From NCBI GenBank assembly GCA_013911345.1, contig JACETJ010000039.1:1-9792 (forward strand): a stretch of DNA of 9,792 nt. The letters run 5' to 3'. Under the pieces are notes generated by a model. That model did not search any database. It was not told the origin of the DNA and saw only the letters and a list, made by a program, of their open reading frames with translations. Origin of the DNA: Congregibacter sp. GTDB lineage: Bacteria > Pseudomonadota > Gammaproteobacteria > Pseudomonadales > Halieaceae. Position numbers and translations under genes: made by a program. Shown one piece after another: positions 6,581-9,792 of this stretch; position 1 is the stretch's first letter; each line of letters begins with the position of its first letter.

Positions 6581-8125
6581 TTACTGTCCGGAAATTTGCT
6601 CTGGTTTCATCCAGCAGGCGTGGAACCCAGGTGGAATCCGATGCGGCATGTGAACCCGTGCAATGGGGCCAATACTCAAATCTGCGGCGTCGAAAATCTG
6701 TAATTCCTGGGTCCGGGTGTCGTCATTCCAGACAAAAACAACCACGTAGCCGTGATCCTCGGCACGCTGGTTGTCGGCCGGTGCAAACCAGGGCTCGCTG
6801 TACCAACAATGATCTGCGCTATCGGTCCAAGATGACAAACGCTCACCGGTATCCGTATTGTATTTACAGATGCCGTCCCATTTGAGCAATTGCGGATGGT
6901 GGTCGACCAGGTAGGCAAATTGACTGTGACGCCCCGTTCTCTGGGTGTCGTAGCTGGGAAATTCAATGTTGTGATCAGGATCGAGACACTCTTCAGTGCA
7001 CTCACCGGTCTTCAGATTCATGCGGTAGCGCCATAAACGCGCGTCCATCACGAGGCGAGCGATCATCTTCGCGGTCGCGCCATCGTTAAAGCTGCCATCC
7101 TCATGGGTCGCCGGCTGGTAGCGGCAAGCCACCATGACGATCTCATCCTCATCTTCCCACGCATTAATAACGTGGTAGATGAAGGCGCCAGAAAATTCGA
7201 ACCAACGAATGGCATCAGCCGCTCCTTTACGGGGAATAACTCCCAGTCGGCTTGGCATCGTTGAATCGAAAACAACTTTATGTCGACCCGCCGCCCGCGC
7301 AGCCTCATCATGAAAGACGGGATGGTCGTGCAGAATCGAATAGTGCTCCGTTATAGCCATATCATGGGGCAGGCGATTGCCCGGAAGCTCTACGGGTACG
7401 CGGTGGGTCATCTGACCGTCGGCGTCAACGACCCCGTACCACATGTAAGGCCACTCGTCGCCGTAATCAAAATACATCAGTTCGCCGGTCACTTCGTCCA
7501 CCTTGGAATGTGCCGACATGCCTGAGTCTGGCTTATCAAGATAGCTATGGAGTGGCCCAAGCGTTTTCAAGGTGATGGGGTCCACGGCATAGGGAACACC
7601 CGCCAAATACCAGGTTGCGATAGCCGTGCCAGCATGTCCGATAACATCGGTGTTCGCGGAGTCCTTGAGGGGCTGGTCTTGACGCCCCTTTAGGGTTTGT
7701 CGGATACCCCAGTACCTCGCATCCCCCGAGGAATCCTCGTGTTCCCAGGCCTCGGTGCGGACCCATTTATTGCGAATGATCAAACGCCCCTTGTCAAAGT
7801 GCGCGCTGTGCAGCATCCCATCGCCATCGAACGGGTGGTATTCACCCTTTGGCTCGAAACGCGGATTGGGGCCATTGCGTAGATAGACGCCGTTGAGGTC
7901 CGTAGGAATGGCTCCCGTCACCGGCAAATCTTCAAAGGTCGATTCACTCGCAAGGGGCGAAAAAACCCCTTCTATATACGGGCCATACTTGTGGCCAAAG
8001 GGGGCATCAGGGTCTTTTACCGGCTGATTCATTTTGTTCTCCAGGCAAGTAGCGACTGCCTTCTCAATAACACCTTGATTCCAATCGGGCTCATACAGGG
8101 GTGGAGCTTTAAGCCCCTCACTCAA
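6581..8125 (-). CDS. Carotenoid cleavage oxygenase (RPE65/lignostilbene dioxygenase family)
   Basis: This non-haem iron enzyme splits a carbon-carbon double bond in a polyene or stilbene with O2, giving aldehydes or ketones. The seven-bladed propeller family is plain from LNGVYLRNGPNPRFEP (78-93) and the block HPFDGDGML (97-105). The four expected iron-ligand histidines are His206 in SAHSKVD, His254 in PHDMAIT, His318 in YHVINAWE and His502 in GFHACWM. Acidic residues near His318 could supply the second shell. Length 514 fits the family. The start taken is TTG at 8125, overlapping the thiolase stop as TTGA. A rival ATG at 8032 (residue 32) has a far better Shine-Dalgarno and would give 483 residues, still with every conserved block. 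Coupling to a thiolase suggests its product enters CoA-linked chain shortening; apocarotenoids and stilbene-like aromatics are both possible substrates. Confidence 0.94.
   Translation of the reverse strand: MSEGLKAPPLYEPDWNQGVIEKAVATCLENKMNQPVKDPDAPFGHKYGPYIEGVFSPLASESTFEDLPVTGAIPTDLNGVYLRNGPNPRFEPKGEYHPFDGDGMLHSAHFDKGRLIIRNKWVRTEAWEHEDSSGDARYWGIRQTLKGRQDQPLKDSANTDVIGHAGTAIATWYLAGVPYAVDPITLKTLGPLHSYLDKPDSGMSAHSKVDEVTGELMYFDYGDEWPYMWYGVVDADGQMTHRVPVELPGNRLPHDMAITEHYSILHDHPVFHDEAARAAGRHKVVFDSTMPSRLGVIPRKGAADAIRWFEFSGAFIYHVINAWEDEDEIVMVACRYQPATHEDGSFNDGATAKMIARLVMDARLWRYRMNLKTGECTEECLDPDHNIEFPSYDTQRTGRHSQFAYLVDHHPQLLKWDGICKYNTDTGERLSSWTDSADHCWYSEPWFAPADNQRAEDHGYVVVFVWNDDTRTQELQIFDAADLSIGPIARVHMPHRIPPGFHACWMKPEQISGQ
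8039..8042 (-). promoter_or_regulatory. Strong Shine-Dalgarno for an internal oxygenase start
   Basis: On the minus strand GGAG sits 6 nt before the ATG at 8032-8030, in frame with the oxygenase. The upstream TTG start at 8125 has only a weak GGCGG nearby. Either the protein really begins at residue 32 of the long form, or both forms are made. Confidence 0.5.
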
Positions 8126-9348
8126 GCCGCCACAATAAAGCTACAAACCGTGGCGCAGGAACCGCCAATATTTAACGTTGCGAAGGTCGATGCGCCGTCC
8201 ACCTGGTTGTCTTCAGCTGAGTTGGTGACTTGCCTTGCCGCATCAAACAGCATGCGCGCCCCAGTTGCGCCAACAGGGTGGCCGCAGCCAATCAGTCCCC
8301 CGCTTGGGTTGATGGGTAGGCTGCCACCGAGCTCAATCGAGCCATTTTCTACCGCCTTGTATGACTCACCTGCAGCGGTGAGACCGAAATGATCAATCGC
8401 CATGTATTCCGTCATGGAGAAACAATCGTGTGTCTCGATTCCATCGATCTGGCTGACGTCGCTGATGTCGGCTCGACTGAATGCGTCGAGAATGGCCTCT
8501 CTAACATGAGGAAATACAAAGGGGGCGTCCCGACTTCGCTCGACCTTATCCTTATAGCGCAGTCCGGCATTACGGTGGCCCCAACCCTTGATTTTGGCGT
8601 CCGCGCCGTTTAATCCACGTGATTTCCGGTATTCGGCAGCAAATTCCGGCGACGCCAATACAATAGCGCAAGCCCCGTCGGTGATTTGCCCACAGTGTAA
8701 ACGCCTGACGCCGGGTTCAATGACCGGATTAAGCGTGTCATCGTCGCGAAAACTTCCCTCGGCAAATTCCCAGCGTCGGGTTTGCGCCTTTGGGTTGCGC
8801 TTCGCATGGCTATAGTTGATCTCGGAAATTCGATTGAGCACCTGCCGATCCAAGCCATAGCGCTGCTCATACTCATCGGCGAGAAGACCAAATACGGCGG
8901 GCCACATGAACCGACAGTCGATATCTTCTCGATCGCGCCAGGCCGCAGAATTCTGGTTCTGCGACGCCTGGTCACCGGGAAGGTTTTTGAATTCTTCCGC
9001 ACCCAGCACGAGCACGCAGTCATACCGTCCCGCTTCGATCTCCGCCATTGCGGAAAGCGCCGCCAGTGACGACGAGGCACAGGCCCCTTCATGGCGCATC
9101 GCGGGGACACCCCAAAGCTCGGGTACAACCTGCGAGACCATGGCACCTAGGTGACCCTGCTGCCGCTGCGCTTCAGCAAAGGCGTTGCCCACATGAATGG
9201 ACTGGATGGCAGACGCCTCCAGATCGCAGGCCGCAAGGGCGCCCAAGCTGGCGTCCCGGATCATGTCAGAGATATCCATGCCCTCTCTGGACCAGACTCT
9301 GGCGAAGTCCGTTTGATACCCACCTATGATGTGCACCGGTTTGTTCAT
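8122..9348 (-). CDS. SCP-x/DitF-like thiolase (acetyl-CoA acetyltransferase family)
   Basis: This complete thiolase of 408 residues belongs to the SCP-x-type branch, which works on branched or cyclic acyl-CoAs such as sterol and diterpenoid side chains. Key sites are the nucleophile Cys90 in EGACASSS, the THDCFSMTEY block at 307-316, and His357 in GCGHPVGATG. Near the C-terminus NIGGSCATVC carries Cys398 and Cys402, one of which may be the second catalytic Cys. The ATG at 9348 has GGAG (9363-9360), but with 11-nt spacing, longer than ideal. It is the first gene of the minus-strand operon. Its TGA overlaps the TTG of the carotenoid oxygenase, so the two are probably made together. A divergent C-terminal relative is left as a fragment at 674-1042. 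Cleavage rather than condensation is inferred from the company it keeps. Confidence 0.92.
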   Translation of the reverse strand: MNKPVHIIGGYQTDFARVWSREGMDISDMIRDASLGALAACDLEASAIQSIHVGNAFAEAQRQQGHLGAMVSQVVPELWGVPAMRHEGACASSSLAALSAMAEIEAGRYDCVLVLGAEEFKNLPGDQASQNQNSAAWRDREDIDCRFMWPAVFGLLADEYEQRYGLDRQVLNRISEINYSHAKRNPKAQTRRWEFAEGSFRDDDTLNPVIEPGVRRLHCGQITDGACAIVLASPEFAAEYRKSRGLNGADAKIKGWGHRNAGLRYKDKVERSRDAPFVFPHVREAILDAFSRADISDVSQIDGIETHDCFSMTEYMAIDHFGLTAAGESYKAVENGSIELGGSLPINPSGGLIGCGHPVGATGARMLFDAARQVTNSAEDNQVDGASTFATLNIGGSCATVCSFIVAA

Positions 9349-9436
9349 TGGCGTCTTATCTCCTTGCGTTCAAGCAGCGCTCGGTTTGCCCTGCGGAGCA
9401 AAGCAATGCAGAGCGGGACACGATCTTATAGCTTGC

Positions 9437-9466
9437 ATTATAAAACTAACAGGAAGGCTAAATGAA
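9437..9466 (-). promoter_or_regulatory. Candidate promoter of the thiolase-oxygenase operon
   Basis: On the minus strand a perfect TATAAT (9442-9437) has a weak TTCATT 18 bp upstream (9466-9461). Transcription would begin near 9430, giving a leader of about 80 nt. The exact -10 in otherwise non-coding DNA in front of an operon is the main support; the poor -35 suggests an activator may be needed. Confidence 0.5.
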
Positions 9467-9504
9467 AAGCCCCTGAGATGCAATTGTCACCGGTCCTGGC
9501 ACCG

Positions 9505-9520
9505 GGTGCTTATGAGCACC
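9505..9520. repeat. Perfect 6-bp hairpin
   Basis: GGTGCT (9505-9510) and AGCACC (9515-9520) pair around TATG. An overlapping CCGGT/ACCGG pair lies just left, at about 9491-9506, so alternative folds are possible. It lies roughly 140 nt after the monooxygenase stop and 40 nt upstream of the candidate -35. No T-run adjoins it. It may be a terminator without a U-tract or an operator. Confidence 0.35.
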
Positions 9521-9618
9521 TGCAGGTCTGGCCGGGCGTAGAAAATGGGTCTATGGGTAAACAAGAATCGAACTGTTGGGCCGGCCGTCTCTGCGTTATC
9601 AATCGCAATGCTATGTTG

Positions 9619-9634
9619 TTGGGCAATAGCCCAA
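9619..9634 (-). terminator. Hairpin just after the nitronate monooxygenase gene
   Basis: TTGGGC and GCCCAA pair around a 4-nt loop, 24 nt past the stop of the monooxygenase gene. The place suits a terminator, but no T-run follows on the minus strand. Its TTGGGCTATT also occurs after the FAD oxidoreductase gene. Confidence 0.3.
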
Positions 9635-9658
9635 GGGCCAAGCCAGCACTCGGCATCC

Positions 9659-9792
9659 CTAGTCCCCCTTGACGGCCAGGAAGCGCCTTACCGCTTGGTC
9701 ATATTCCTGCTCCAAATCGTCCACGACCTCAGCAATCGTCTCGATTTTTCGGCTGCGACCCACCCCCTGTCCCGCGCCCCAAATATCACGCC
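9659..9792 (-). CDS. Nitronate monooxygenase / 2-nitropropane dioxygenase-like, C-terminus only
   Basis: Only the last 43 codons are in the window; the gene enters from the right edge and ends with TAG at 9661-9659. The segment DIWGAGQGVGRSRKIETIAE matches the usual C-terminal part of FMN-dependent nitronate monooxygenases and FabK-like enoyl reductases, where a (A/S)GQGVG turn precedes a final helix. The remaining residues are charged and helical. Members near thiolases and acyl-CoA ligases are often of unknown substrate and may act on CoA esters instead of nitronates. The gene is on the same strand as the operon downstream but is separated by 310 bp, so it is probably a different transcript. 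Confidence 0.72.
   Translation of the reverse strand, partial: RDIWGAGQGVGRSRKIETIAEVVDDLEQEYDQAVRRFLAVKGD

Larger units (their letters stand above)
9349..9658. other. Non-coding region between nitronate monooxygenase and thiolase operon
   Basis: This 310-bp stretch holds no gene I can support. A plus-strand open frame at 9478-9672 has no recognisable similarity and runs into the monooxygenase tail, so it is rejected. The region contains two hairpins (9619-9634 and 9505-9520), a likely promoter (9437-9466) and a leader of about 80 nt before the thiolase start. A small stem TTTGC/GCAAA (9385-9389, 9398-9402) lies in the leader. Confidence 0.6.

Noticed and set aside
8610..9146. Long minus-strand open frame of 178 codons inside the thiolase gene
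   Set aside because: It lies on the same strand in another frame of a thiolase with all key residues; its Arg-, Ser- and Pro-rich translation is typical of a shadow frame.
9478..9672. Plus-strand open frame of 64 codons in the right intergenic region
   Set aside because: No recognisable family; it overlaps the monooxygenase 3' end antisense and crosses the hairpins and non-coding DNA.
1..9792. CRISPR array, tRNA or rRNA gene, insertion sequence or phage attachment site
   Set aside because: No regularly spaced repeats, transposase frames, paired terminal repeats or RNA gene signatures were seen on reading either strand. Loss of gene parts around the MFS gene therefore has no visible mobile element to explain it.

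Overview
The window reads as a bacterial chromosome segment devoted to catabolism of a lipid-like, probably isoprenoid or apocarotenoid, substrate. Moderately GC-rich coding sequence, dense mostly co-directional genes, stop/start overlaps and the protein families present (two kinds of thiolase, a carotenoid-cleavage oxygenase, a CrtI/retinol-saturase-like flavoprotein, an acyl-CoA ligase, a spinster-type MFS carrier, a nitronate monooxygenase) suggest a marine-type gammaproteobacterium, with a sphingomonad as the alternative. This assignment comes from protein style only and is not firm.

Layout, left to right. Positions 1-677 (minus) hold the N-terminal 225 codons of a FadA-type thiolase that runs off the left edge. 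It is overlapped by 4 nt (GTGA) by a headless C-terminal piece of a second, SCP-x/DitF-like thiolase (674-1042, minus). A 163-bp divergent gap with a terminator-like hairpin leads to an MFS transporter (1206-2531, plus). Between the transporter and an alpha/beta hydrolase (2724-3419, plus) lies a short remnant of a carotenoid oxygenase C-terminus (about 2540-2683), far too small to be called as a gene. The hydrolase ends tail to tail with the acyl-CoA ligase, sharing the bases CTAG. The rest is a minus-strand run transcribed right to left: SCP-x-like thiolase (9348-8122), carotenoid oxygenase (8125-6581, start overlapping the thiolase stop as TTGA), FAD oxidoreductase (6515-5205) and acyl-CoA ligase (5098-3416). 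A 310-bp non-coding stretch with a good -10 box precedes it, and the last 134 bases are the C-terminus of a nitronate monooxygenase-like enzyme.

Inferred workings: the MFS protein could move a hydrophobic substrate, the oxygenase could cleave a polyene double bond, the CrtI-like flavoprotein could saturate or isomerise the product, the ligase could activate the resulting acid, and the thiolases could shorten the CoA ester. The order of steps and the substrate are hypotheses; family assignments are much safer.

The most unusual thing is that the MFS gene is flanked by two gene fragments, a thiolase C-terminus and a carotenoid oxygenase C-terminus. Both are of families that also exist as an intact, translationally coupled pair about 5 kb away in the same window. 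This points to an older duplicated or rearranged version of the same pathway.
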